Shown: positions 1 to 8,000 of the stretch, in pieces
How positions within the stretch are numbered: position 1 is the first letter of the stretch
Layout of the letters: each line of letters starts with the position of its first letter
DNA from: Opitutia bacterium
GTDB lineage: Bacteria > Verrucomicrobiota > Verrucomicrobiia > Opitutales > Opitutaceae
Assembly: GCA_003157575.1 (NCBI GenBank)
Contig: PMKA01000313.1
Span: forward strand, 4,837 to 21,037
DNA: 16,201 nucleotides
Reading direction: 5' to 3'
The notes under the pieces: generated by a model
The model's input: the letters and a program-made list of their open reading frames with translations, nothing else
Databases searched by the model: none
Told to the model about the DNA's origin: nothing
Position numbers and translations under genes: made by a program

Positions 1-1085
1 AAGGCGACCCAGCGGCGGAAGAAGGGGCTGTCGAAAACAACCCCCGCGTCCGTGCGCACGAGGAACTGCCGTTCCACCAGCGCTTCAATCGCGGTCGATG
101 CCGTCGACGCAGCCCGCAGCCCATATTCGCGCAGGGTGTCCGAAGCCGTCGGCTGCCTGCCGTCCGCGATCGCGCGCAGCATCCCCCGCTGGCTCGCCGG
201 GAGAGAGCGCCAGTGGTCGACATACTCGCCGTGCAGGTCGCCCAGGGCGATGGAGTCAAAGGCCGCTGCGACGACATCCTTGGGCGTGTTCCCGGTGGTT
301 AGGCTGAAGACGGCCTTCGCCAGGCGAATGATGTCCCCGGTGCAGGGCCCGGCGGCAGCCACGATCCGGCCGCCAGAGGAGAAATTGCGCAGCCCGCCAG
401 CCCCCGCCCGCCCGTCAATCCAGCGGGCCAGCTCGTCGGCGCCCACCGGGCCGACCTCCGGCCGCTGCAATTGTCTGGAGCCTCCGGCGCCGGTCATCCA
501 TCCGACGAGGCGCGGATCGGAGCCCGCGAAGATGTAGTTCAGGCTCTTGTGCTCCTGCGTGACGCCGCCCAGCTGCCAGTCGCCCTCCGGCCCGCCCATC
601 GCGCGGATCTCCTCAAACCCGTCCAGACAGACCGTCCACACCTCGTAGTTCGCCGCTGCGCGCTCGTTGAGGAAATTCAGCACGCCCTCCAGGGTCTTGC
701 GTCCGTCCTCCGGCCGAAGCTCACCGCTGCTCAGTGTGATCCTCCCGACGGACACACCGACACTCCTCAGTGATCTGCCGGCGATCTCGAGCGCCTTGGC
801 CAGCCTCAGACCGCCCTCCGCCGGCGCGGCGCCCATCAGCTTGCGCGCCACCTCACCCAAACCGGTCGCGGTCGAGACGTCGCAGTAGACGAACGTCGCC
901 CTGGCCCTGCCCGCCGCCGCCTTGATCAGCGCCGTCTTCCCCATGCGCCTCCGCCCGGAGACGACCATCCTGCGTCCGCGCTCCGTCATCAACTGCTGCA
1001 GCGGAGGCATCAGTGTCTCCCGGCCGGCAAGACCACCCTCCCCGCCCGCCGATCCCAAGAAAAATGGATTCGTGATAGCGGGCAT
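1..1085 (-). CDS. AAA/STAND-type ATPase (archaeal-ATPase-like), 3' end cut by window edge
   Basis: The reading frame opens at ATG 1085 and stays open for 361 codons to the left edge, so the C-terminus is missing. A P-loop GRRRMGKT lies at residues 44-51, a Walker B-like VCLDGFEE at about 152-159, and a sensor-like strand IFAGSDPRL at 185-193. The tail (about 292-361) looks like a winged-helix segment ending DSPFFRRWV, a C-terminal signature of the ATPase_2 / DUF234-type family of predicted AAA+ ATPases. Such proteins bind ATP and are often orphan regulators or toxin/defence-like ATPases; the substrate is unknown. Family members are usually 350-480 residues, so little is probably missing. A weak AAGG precedes the start. 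It is transcribed divergently from the sigma factor across a palindrome-rich gap. Family assignment is good; role is unknown. Confidence 0.82.
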   Translation of the reverse strand, partial: MPAITNPFFLGSAGGEGGLAGRETLMPPLQQLMTERGRRMVVSGRRRMGKTALIKAAAGRARATFVYCDVSTATGLGEVARKLMGAAPAEGGLRLAKALEIAGRSLRSVGVSVGRITLSSGELRPEDGRKTLEGVLNFLNERAAANYEVWTVCLDGFEEIRAMGGPEGDWQLGGVTQEHKSLNYIFAGSDPRLVGWMTGAGGSRQLQRPEVGPVGADELARWIDGRAGAGGLRNFSSGGRIVAAAGPCTGDIIRLAKAVFSLTTGNTPKDVVAAAFDSIALGDLHGEYVDHWRSLPASQRGMLRAIADGRQPTASDTLREYGLRAASTASTAIEALVERQFLVRTDAGVVFDSPFFRRWVA

Positions 1086-1094
1086 GCTGCCTTG

Positions 1095-1158
1095 ATAACG
1101 TTTGGTAGCGTTACGTCAATAGGCGTTATGCTTTAAAACGTATCGGACTTATACGTCC
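1095..1158. promoter_or_regulatory. AT-rich divergent intergenic region with overlapping inverted repeats
   Basis: The 227-nt gap between the divergent ATPase and sigma genes is far richer in A and T than its surroundings. It contains ATAACG (1095-1100) opposed to CGTTAT (1124-1129), ACGTAT (1138-1143) opposed to ATACGT (1151-1156), and GGAC (1145-1148) opposed to GTCC (1155-1158). On the minus strand TTGACG (complement of 1114-1119) could be a -35 element for the ATPase, but no good -10 lies at a sensible distance from the start codon. I read this as a promoter/operator region; the binding protein is unknown. Confidence 0.4.
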
Positions 1159-1300
1159 TATAAACTTACAGTTGCCTGCTCGCGCCGCTTTCCGGCATCG
1201 GCTAACCCCGCGCTTGCCCTGCCCGTCCCCCGGGGCTATCGCTCGAAATCGGCAGCTCCGAAGAAGTTCCCCCTAAGAAAAACCCCGCCGGCGTGTCTAC

Positions 1301-1306
1301 TACAAT
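1301..1306 (+). promoter_or_regulatory. Candidate -10 element TACAAT, just upstream of the sigma gene start
   Basis: TACAAT matches the TATAAT consensus at five of six positions and ends 6 nt before ATG 1313. Transcription would then start at or next to the start codon, giving a leaderless mRNA. This fits the absence of a Shine-Dalgarno sequence before 1313. No convincing -35 hexamer lies 17 nt upstream, so the call is tentative. If the real start is the internal ATG 1409, this element would give a leader of about 95 nt. Confidence 0.35.
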
Positions 1307-1312
1307 GACGCC

Positions 1313-1921
1313 ATGTTCGATCCCCTTTCCTCCGCCGAGAGACCTGCGGTCATCGACCGGCCGGTTCCGCCTTTGCAGACCGGTTCGCCGCCGGCGGCGT
1401 TTCGTCCCATGGCCGTGAAATCCGAACCGGTGTCGCTCGCCGCGCTGTTCAAGTCCGAGGAAAGCGGGCTTTTGCGCTTCGCCATCGGCCTGGTCGGCCG
1501 GCGCTCCGTCGCGGAGGACCTTGTCCAGGAGGCGTTCCTGCGCCTGCACCGGGTGTGGAACGAGGTCGAAAACCCCAGGGCCTGGCTTTACCGAAGCCTA
1601 CACAATCTCGCGCTCAACCACCTCCGCGACCAGCCCGCCGAGGCGGAGCTGGATGAGAAGGCGGTCCCCGGGGGCGGCGGACTTCCGCCGGAGGCGCTCG
1701 CCCGCAACGAGGCGGTTGGAATGGTGCGTCTGTTCCTCGCGGAGATGCCGCCCGAGGACCGGAACCTGATCCAGTTGAAATATCACGACGGCTTGAGGTA
1801 CCGGGACATCAGCCGGCGCACGGGCCTGAGCGTCGGAAACGTCGGCTACCGCCTGCATCACGTGCTCAAGGGGCTTGCCGACAGCCTGCGGAACGCGGGC
1901 ATCGAGGGGAGCCAGGGATAG
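1313..1921 (+). CDS. RNA polymerase sigma factor, sigma-70 family, ECF type
   Basis: This 202-residue protein has the two ECF sigma domains. Region 2 spans about 53-107, with the AEDLVQEAFLRL helix and the PRAWLYRSLHNLALNHLRD stretch that melt and bind the -10 element. Region 4 spans about 133-192, with a helix-turn-helix at 161-186 (LRYRDISRRTGLSVGNVGYR) that reads the -35 element. The first 32 residues are Pro-rich and not part of the family, so ATG 1409 (MAVKSEP) is an alternative start giving about 170 residues, the usual ECF length; neither start has a clear ribosome site. Only 9 nt separate it from the next gene, so the two are probably cotranscribed. The downstream protein has an anti-sigma-like layout, suggesting a sigma/anti-sigma pair. 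The regulon is unknown. Confidence 0.93.
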   Translation: MFDPLSSAERPAVIDRPVPPLQTGSPPAAFRPMAVKSEPVSLAALFKSEESGLLRFAIGLVGRRSVAEDLVQEAFLRLHRVWNEVENPRAWLYRSLHNLALNHLRDQPAEAELDEKAVPGGGGLPPEALARNEAVGMVRLFLAEMPPEDRNLIQLKYHDGLRYRDISRRTGLSVGNVGYRLHHVLKGLADSLRNAGIEGSQG

Positions 1922-1925
1922 GAGG
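1920..1925 (+). promoter_or_regulatory. Ribosome binding site AGGAGG for the von Willebrand gene
   Basis: A consensus AGGAGG sits 5 nt before ATG 1931 and overlaps the sigma stop codon (TAG 1919-1921). It fixes the start of the downstream gene and supports coupled translation of the two genes. Confidence 0.85.
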
Positions 1926-1930
1926 CCGCT

Positions 1931-4735
1931 ATGAATTCCGACGAAAAGAAACCAGAGATGGAAACCCCGATTTCACCCGAGCTGGAGGCGCGGATCGTCG
2001 CCTGGTCCGCGGGCGAAGCGTCCGCTTTCGAGGCCGCTGAGCTCGAACGCCTGGCCGCGGAAAAGCCGGAGATCGCGGCCTTCAAACGCCGGATCGATGT
2101 GGCGCAGGGACTCGTCGCCGAGGCTGTCCGCCCCGACAAGGTGCCGTTCCGGCTCTCCCCCGAACGCCGGGCTAAGCTCCTCCAGACAATCGGTGTGACG
2201 GGAACTCCCGCGCGTCCGCCTGAACCCGACACACCCATCTACCTGTCCCCCGCAGCGCTGAGACGAAAGCAGCAAAGCCAGTCCCGTTGGATGATGGGCG
2301 CCGCAGCCTGCCTTCTCGTGATGCTCGTCGTCGCCATGAGCATCCCTGCGTTTCAGAAGGTAAGGTACGGTGGGGATATCGTGTCGCATGCTTCCGGCGG
2401 GGACCCAACTGTCTTTGACAGGATCACCGGCGCATTCGAGTCGCGAGACGATCTTCTCCACAAGGAACGAGTGACCGATCAGAAGACCACGGCTGATTTG
2501 GAATCAAGATTGGAATCAAGAAGGGCTATGGTCGAGGAAGCGATCAAAGCTCAAGAAGAACGGGTAGCGATGCGCCGACAAGAGGCAGAAGTCCGGTTCA
2601 AATCTGGGTCAGGAGGACGGCCCGAACCGATCGACACAGCCCCGGTCGTGACGCCTGTGATGCCAAAACAGGCAGACGTGAGCAATGATGAGGAGCCTTC
2701 GGGATCCGTGTCACTTGCCAGGACAGTGCTACCCCCAGCAAAAGGGGATCTCAGTTGGGCCAGCCAACCGTGGGCACACGAGGAGGTCAAAATGAAACCC
2801 ACGACCGGCACCGTGACCGCGGACGAGTGCCGTTTCTATACTGCTACTGAGACGTTGGCCGGCACCCGCGTACGGATTGATTTGAAAAATATCGGACAAT
2901 CCATCTCTGCAGGAAAAAAACAATTCCAGGAAGACATCGGAGGCGCGGATGCTGCCGCCCGTGTCAGTGGCGAGGACTGGGCGAAGAAGACCGGCGATCT
3001 TGACCAGTCGGCAATCGCCGCGGATGCGGTTTCGGCTGCTGTTCCTGAAGGCGCGCAACCGGCAGTCTCCGGCGTGGGTGGCTCCGCAAATCCCGCATTG
3101 TTCGGCGTCGGCAACCTCGCTGACGCCGCCGCGAACATGCCCGCCAGTCCATCCAATTATTCCGAAGAGGTCGTCACGCTTTCGCCCTTCGTTGTCTCCG
3201 CTCCCGACGACAAGGGTTACGCAGCAAAGGCTCTCCTTCCTGCTGAAAACTACGTCGACAACATTGAAGCCGCCCCAAGCCCCGCTGCACCTTCCAGCGC
3301 CGTCAGGGCAAAAAAGGCGGCGTTGAAGGCGGAATCGGAACTCGGTGCCGGCGGCGGGGAGCCTGCCAAACCTGCGACCCAGCCCGTGCCGCCGGAGGAG
3401 CCGGTCGCCGAGGTGAACGGGTCGAAGGAACCATTCTCGACCTTCTCGCTGCACGTGAGCGACGTGTCTTTCCGGCTCGCGCAGGCCGACCTCGCGCGCG
3501 GCCAGGCGCCCGAGCCGGACCGGATCCGCCCGGAGGAGTTCTACAACGCCTTCGACTACGGCGATCCCTCCCCGGCCGCGTCGGAAAAGGTCTCGTGCCG
3601 GATCGAGCAGGCGTCCCATCCGTTCATTCAGCAGCGCAACCTTGTCCGGATCGCAATGAAGGTTCCGGCGACGGGTCGCGGCGCGGGCCAGCCTCTGCAC
3701 CTCACCGTCCTGCTCGACACCTCCGGTTCGATGGAGCGCGAAGACCGCGCCGCAACGGTGCGCCGCGCGATGGAGGTGCTGGTTTCACTCCTCGGCCCCA
3801 ACGACCGCCTGACCATCGTCGGCTTCGCCCGCCAGCCCCGCCTGCTTGCCGAGGACGTGCATGGCGACGAGGCCAAACCCCTGCTCGACGTCATCGCCGG
3901 CACGCCCGCCGAGGGTGGCACGAATTTCGAGGAGGCGATCAAGCTTGGGGGCGAGCTTGCCCTCCGACACTTCGAAGCCGACGCGCAGAACCGCATCGTC
4001 CTCCTGACCGATGGCGCCGCAAACCTCGGCGACGCGGATCCCGAGAAGCTGGCCGCGCAGGTCGACACCCTCCGCCAGCAGGGCCTCGCGTTCGACGCGT
4101 GCGGAGTCGGAACGGACGGACTTGACGACACCGTCCTCGAGGCGCTCACCCGCAAGGGCGCCGGACGCTATTCCGTGCTCGACTCGCCCGAGTCGGCCGA
4201 CGCCGGTTTCGCGCGGCAGCTCGCCGGCGCTTTCCGCCCCGCCGCCGAGAACGTCAAGGTGCAGGTGCGCTTCAACCCCGCGCGCGTCGGAAACTACCGC
4301 CTGATCGGCTTCGAGCACCACCGTCTGAAGACCGAGGACTTCCGCAACGACAAGTTGGCCGCCGCCGAGCTGGCCGCCGAGGAAGCCGCCGTGGCGATCT
4401 ACCAGGTCGAGACGTTGCCGCAGGGCGAAGGCGAGCTGGGCGATGTGTTCGTTCGTTTTCGCGACGCGAAGACCGGCGCCATGGTCGAGCGTTCATGGAC
4501 GATGATCTACGACCCGCAGGTTCGCACCTTCGACCGGGCGACGCCGACGATGCAGCTTGCCGGGACCGCCGCGCTTCTTGCAGAAAAGCTCCGCGGCGGC
4601 GCCAACGCCGAACAGATCAATCTCAGCGAACTCGCCCCGGTGGTGAACGCGCTCCGCAGCCATTATCGTCACGAGGCGCGCGTCCAGGAGCTGGCGACGA
4701 TGTATGCCCAGGCCCGGAAACTGAATCCGGAATGA
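1931..4735 (+). CDS. Membrane-anchored YfbK-type von Willebrand factor A protein with anti-sigma-like N-terminus
   Basis: The 934 residues fall into clear parts. Residues 13-70 form an acidic helical segment like the cytoplasmic part of zinc-less anti-sigma factors. One membrane helix (about 120-140) follows the positive stretch RRKQQSQSR, so the bulk should be periplasmic. Residues 163-225 are highly charged and coiled-coil-like; 226-500 are a Pro/Ala-rich linker. At 502-545 is the YfbK-type vWA N-terminal domain (FSTFSLHVSDVSF...EEFYNAFDYG). The vWA domain (about 588-770) has a complete metal site: D596-S598-S600 (DTSGS), T664 and D694. A DUF3520-like C-terminal domain follows (774-930). 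The linker also carries two TonB-receptor-like motifs (residues 304-338 and 411-436). It probably works as an envelope-facing partner and possible anti-sigma factor of the adjacent sigma factor; that role is inferred from operon and topology. Confidence 0.9.
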   Translation: MNSDEKKPEMETPISPELEARIVAWSAGEASAFEAAELERLAAEKPEIAAFKRRIDVAQGLVAEAVRPDKVPFRLSPERRAKLLQTIGVTGTPARPPEPDTPIYLSPAALRRKQQSQSRWMMGAAACLLVMLVVAMSIPAFQKVRYGGDIVSHASGGDPTVFDRITGAFESRDDLLHKERVTDQKTTADLESRLESRRAMVEEAIKAQEERVAMRRQEAEVRFKSGSGGRPEPIDTAPVVTPVMPKQADVSNDEEPSGSVSLARTVLPPAKGDLSWASQPWAHEEVKMKPTTGTVTADECRFYTATETLAGTRVRIDLKNIGQSISAGKKQFQEDIGGADAAARVSGEDWAKKTGDLDQSAIAADAVSAAVPEGAQPAVSGVGGSANPALFGVGNLADAAANMPASPSNYSEEVVTLSPFVVSAPDDKGYAAKALLPAENYVDNIEAAPSPAAPSSAVRAKKAALKAESELGAGGGEPAKPATQPVPPEEPVAEVNGSKEPFSTFSLHVSDVSFRLAQADLARGQAPEPDRIRPEEFYNAFDYGDPSPAASEKVSCRIEQASHPFIQQRNLVRIAMKVPATGRGAGQPLHLTVLLDTSGSMEREDRAATVRRAMEVLVSLLGPNDRLTIVGFARQPRLLAEDVHGDEAKPLLDVIAGTPAEGGTNFEEAIKLGGELALRHFEADAQNRIVLLTDGAANLGDADPEKLAAQVDTLRQQGLAFDACGVGTDGLDDTVLEALTRKGAGRYSVLDSPESADAGFARQLAGAFRPAAENVKVQVRFNPARVGNYRLIGFEHHRLKTEDFRNDKLAAAELAAEEAAVAIYQVETLPQGEGELGDVFVRFRDAKTGAMVERSWTMIYDPQVRTFDRATPTMQLAGTAALLAEKLRGGANAEQINLSELAPVVNALRSHYRHEARVQELATMYAQARKLNPE
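2498..2521 (+). repeat. Perfect tandem 12-bp duplication inside the vWA gene
   Basis: TTGGAATCAAGA occurs twice head to tail (2498-2509 and 2510-2521) and encodes LESR-LESR at residues 190-197 in the charged coiled-coil segment. Being exact at DNA level and a multiple of three, it looks like a recent in-frame slippage duplication. Confidence 0.9.
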
Positions 4736-4744
4736 CCGCCATTC

Positions 4745-4904
4745 GTCACAGAGCGCACAGAGGAAACGCATGAGTCCACTGAGGAATAGACGGAGGAATC
4801 TCGATCACAGGGCTGCACCCGCCAGGTGGGGTAGCTCGGAAGAACCCGCGCAATCCCAAAAACCTCTCGGTGTTCTCCTTCCGCGGCTCCGTGTCCTCTG
4901 TGAC
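4745..4904. repeat. Intergenic inverted-repeat element with CACAGAG/CACGGAG arms
   Basis: GTCACAGAG at 4745-4753 is matched exactly in reverse complement by CTCTGTGAC at 4896-4904. The arms continue with related units: ACAGAGG and ACGGAGG on the left, and on the right the complement of CACGGAG and AACACCGAGAGG. The 160-bp element fills much of the gap after the vWA gene and has no credible coding capacity. Similar CACAGAG/CACGGAG-rich intergenic repeats are, as I recall, dispersed in several environmental bacterial genomes; that it is dispersed here cannot be shown from one copy. Confidence 0.55.
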
Positions 4905-4959
4905 TCACGTCAACCGCGGAATCCAGGAAAAATGCCTGTGCGTGGCCGCCGCGCTGCTC

Positions 4960-4997
4960 CTGACAAAACTCTGACAAATCCATGACCCGGGCATGAC
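4960..4997. promoter_or_regulatory. Four TGAC half-sites at exact 11-bp spacing: candidate PhoB/OmpR-family operator
   Basis: TGAC begins at 4961, 4972, 4983 and 4994, each 11 bp apart, so all lie on one face of the helix. The first two are full CTGACAA repeats separated by 4 bp, the 7+4+7 geometry of Pho boxes. Read on the minus strand the array contains TGTCA-N6-TGTCA. It lies about 90 nt upstream of the giant gene. No clear -10 hexamer is visible downstream, and the regulator cannot be named from sequence. Confidence 0.45.
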
Positions 4998-5078
4998 GAC
5001 AGCCGCCTTCCGATCTGCGAGGATCCGGCCTGCGACCACACCACCCGACCTTCAACCCCATCCCACCTTCCAACCCCC

Positions 5079-5083
5079 AGGAG
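5079..5083 (+). promoter_or_regulatory. Ribosome binding site AGGAG that fixes the giant gene's start
   Basis: AGGAG lies 5 nt upstream of ATG 5089. The frame extends back to ATG 4993, but that start has no ribosome site, overlaps the TGAC array, and would add 32 Pro-rich residues before the signal peptide. Hence 5089 is preferred. Confidence 0.8.
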
Positions 5084-5088
5084 ACAAC

Positions 5089-8000
5089 ATGCACTCCACA
5101 TCAAGTGATCTTCGCCCGGCACAGCCGAATCAGCCTCCTGTAGGGTCGCCGCTTGTCGGCGGACCGTCCTATCGTCGAATGCCGGCCCGGCGACGAGCGC
5201 CGGCCCTACACACCCTAGGGGTATTTCTCGCCGTCCTCGGCCTTACCGGAGCGCTGGCTGCGGCCGACCACGCCAATGTCACCTCGGCGTTGACCCCCGA
5301 GGGAGGGCGGATCGTGGTCGAGGCGCAGGGCCTGCCCCCCGCCGTTCCGTTGTTCTTCGCCGCAACAGCGGACCAGGCCGTGCGCCTGGCCCGGGACGAG
5401 GTGACGGGCGAGATGCACCTGAAGCTGCACGTGCTTCAAGGCAAACCCGAGGTGCTTAGCCTTGGATTGTCAGGCGACGGGAAGGTGATCGAGGTTTCCG
5501 GCAAGAACCTTCGCGACTGGTCCGTCCGGCAGGATGCCGCCGGCAGAAAGCGCTACCTGGATCTGCGTCCTTTTCTTCCGGCCGACCCGGCGACGCTGCC
5601 CGATCTTGATCTTGTCGTCCGCACGCGGCTGGCCGATCCCGGCGTCCCGGGAATCACGGCCGTGCTGATCGCCACGCCGGGCGATGCCGTGGCTTTCTCC
5701 TCTCAAGTAAGCTTGCAGCCGGACTCCACGGTCGATTTCCGGGTGACGTCCGTTACCGGAATGACGCCGGTGGGCGATTCGTCCGGCGCGCGCGCTCCGC
5801 GGCAGTTCCTCGCGACGGGCGAGGGCCGGATCGAGGTGAATCTCACGCAGCGCGGCGCAACGCTTGCCGAGGCTGAGCTGCTCGGCGCACAGCTGTCGGG
5901 CAAGGTGAACGAAACCGTGGGAAGCGTGGATTTCCGGCTGCGCGGCCAGCTGCGCTCGCAAAAGGCCGGTGCGCGGCTGCGCGTGCTTTCGGGCCGCGCG
6001 GCTTTGAGCGAAAAGGCCGTGGGCGACGGCTGGCATGCCGAGGTTGTTCCAGTCGGAGAGGACGCCTGCGCCTACGATCTCGTGTGCGATCGCGAGGGCC
6101 TGCTGCTCGTGGATCTTCCGTTCGCGGCGGTCGTGCGCCAGAACGGCGACTGGCGCGCGCTCGATTTCTCAATGCCCGCCGGCGCCGTCGTTCCCGTCCA
6201 GCTCGAAGGACTTGGCTCCGACATCACCTTCAAGCCGGACTCCTCGGTCGTGCCCGCGGCGACGCCCCAGGGCTGGCGCGGATTCCTGCCCGCCAACGGC
6301 TCCGTTGCGTTTGCGTGGAAACGCACGCGCACCGCGACGGAAGGAGCCTTGTTCTTCACGAGCTTCGAGCTGGCGGATGTGCGCGTCGCCGCCGGCCTGC
6401 TGCGTCAGTCGTCGCAGATCACCTTCCGCATCCTGCAGGGCAAGCTGAGCGGCGTGCGGTGCCGTCTGGACGGGCCCGGCGAGATCGTCGGCGTCGAGGG
6501 TGCGAATATCGTCGGCTGGAAGGTGGTTCCGGGCGACGCGGGCCGCATGCTTGAGGTCCGCTTCAGCCGACCCGTCGAGACCGAGGGCTCGCTGGTCGTC
6601 ACGAGCCAGGCGGAGCTCGGGGATTTCCCCATCCGTGCCGAGCCGCTGCGGCTGACGCCTGAAAACGGAGTGCGGCACTCGGGGTTCGTGCGCGTTGCCA
6701 ACAGCGGCGCGGTGCGGCTCGAAGTCGCCGACGTCACTGGAATGATGCAGCTGGCTCCGGCGCAGTTCCCCGGGGCGGCCGTCGAGGCGGGCGCCAGGCA
6801 GGTGTTTGTCTACCGCTTTCCCTCGGCGAGCTACGGCTACCGGGTTCTCGCCACCCAGATCCAGCCCGAAGTCGGCGTCTCCGAGATCACGACCTACGAG
6901 CTTGCGGACACCGACCGGGTCATCAACGCGAGCATCGAGCTCGATGTGCGCGAGGCGCCGCTGCGCGACTGGTCGTTGCAGATCCCGGCGGACTACACGG
7001 TTGTCGCAGTCAACGGAAGCGACGTCTCGGATTACGCGCCTGAAACGAGCGCCGCGGATGGCTATCGCGCCCTGAAGATCATTTTCGGCAAGGCGGTCGA
7101 CGGCCGGCTGCTGCTGAAACTGCGGCTGGAAAAGAACCAGCCCGCCGCGGCCGGACCGTGGAGCCTGCCGCCGCTGCGGTTTCCGGGCGCCAAGACCGTG
7201 CGAGGCCATATCGGCGCGGTTTCGACCCCCGGCTTCCGGATCGTGCCGGCGCGGGTGGACCGGCTCACCGAGGTGCCGTTGAGTTATTTCCCGGCACAGA
7301 CGGCGGGATTGCAGCAGGCCTGGCGGCTGCGCGAGCAGGAATGGACTGCCGACCTGCGCGTGGAGGCGCTCGGCCAGAGCGTGCAGGCGGACGTCTTTCA
7401 CCTGTATTCGCTCAAGGAAGGCGTCGTCTACGGCAGCGTGCTGCTGAACTATTTCGTTGTCGGCGCTCCGGCCGGCGAGTGGCGCATCGAGGTGCCTCCG
7501 ACGGTGGGGAACATCGACGTGGTCGGCCAGAATGTGCGCCGGGACTGGCGCCGCGAGGGCAACCAGCTGATTGTCGCGCTGCACCAGCCTGTTCTCGGCG
7601 CCGCAACGCTGCTGGTCACGTTCGAGGAGCCGATGAGCGCGCGCGGCGGCGTCATCAGCCCCGGCGAGGTGCGTCCGCTTGGCGTTCAGGCGGAACGCGG
7701 ATTCATCCAGGTCGTCAGTCCGCTGCAGGTGAAACATGAGATCCGCAAGTCCGAGGGCGGGCTGTTGAAGCTTGAGCCGCTGGAGCTTCCCGCCGAATTC
7801 CGGCTGCTCACCAATTCGCCTTCGCTGGCGGTCTATCAGTACACGGCCCGGCCGTTCGCGCTGGAGATGGCCGTGGAGTGGTACGTCCAGGGCGAAACCG
7901 TGGACCAGGTCGTTGATTTCGCAAAGTTGTCCAGCCAGGTGGCGCGGGACGGCCAGGTCGTGACCGACGCCAGGTTCTTCGTGAAGACCCGCGGCCGCAA

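Noticed and set aside
4730..4744. GAATG/CATTC hairpin at the end of the vWA gene as a terminator
   Set aside because: Only five base pairs, overlapping the stop codon, with no T-run.
4770..4985. Small frame of 71 codons in the gap before the giant gene
   Set aside because: It runs through the inverted-repeat element and the TGAC array, is Arg/Pro-rich, and lacks a credible ribosome site.
4993..5088. Upstream ATG 4993 as start of the giant protein
   Set aside because: It has no ribosome site, overlaps the last TGAC half-site, and adds Pro-rich sequence. ATG 5089 has AGGAG at ideal spacing.
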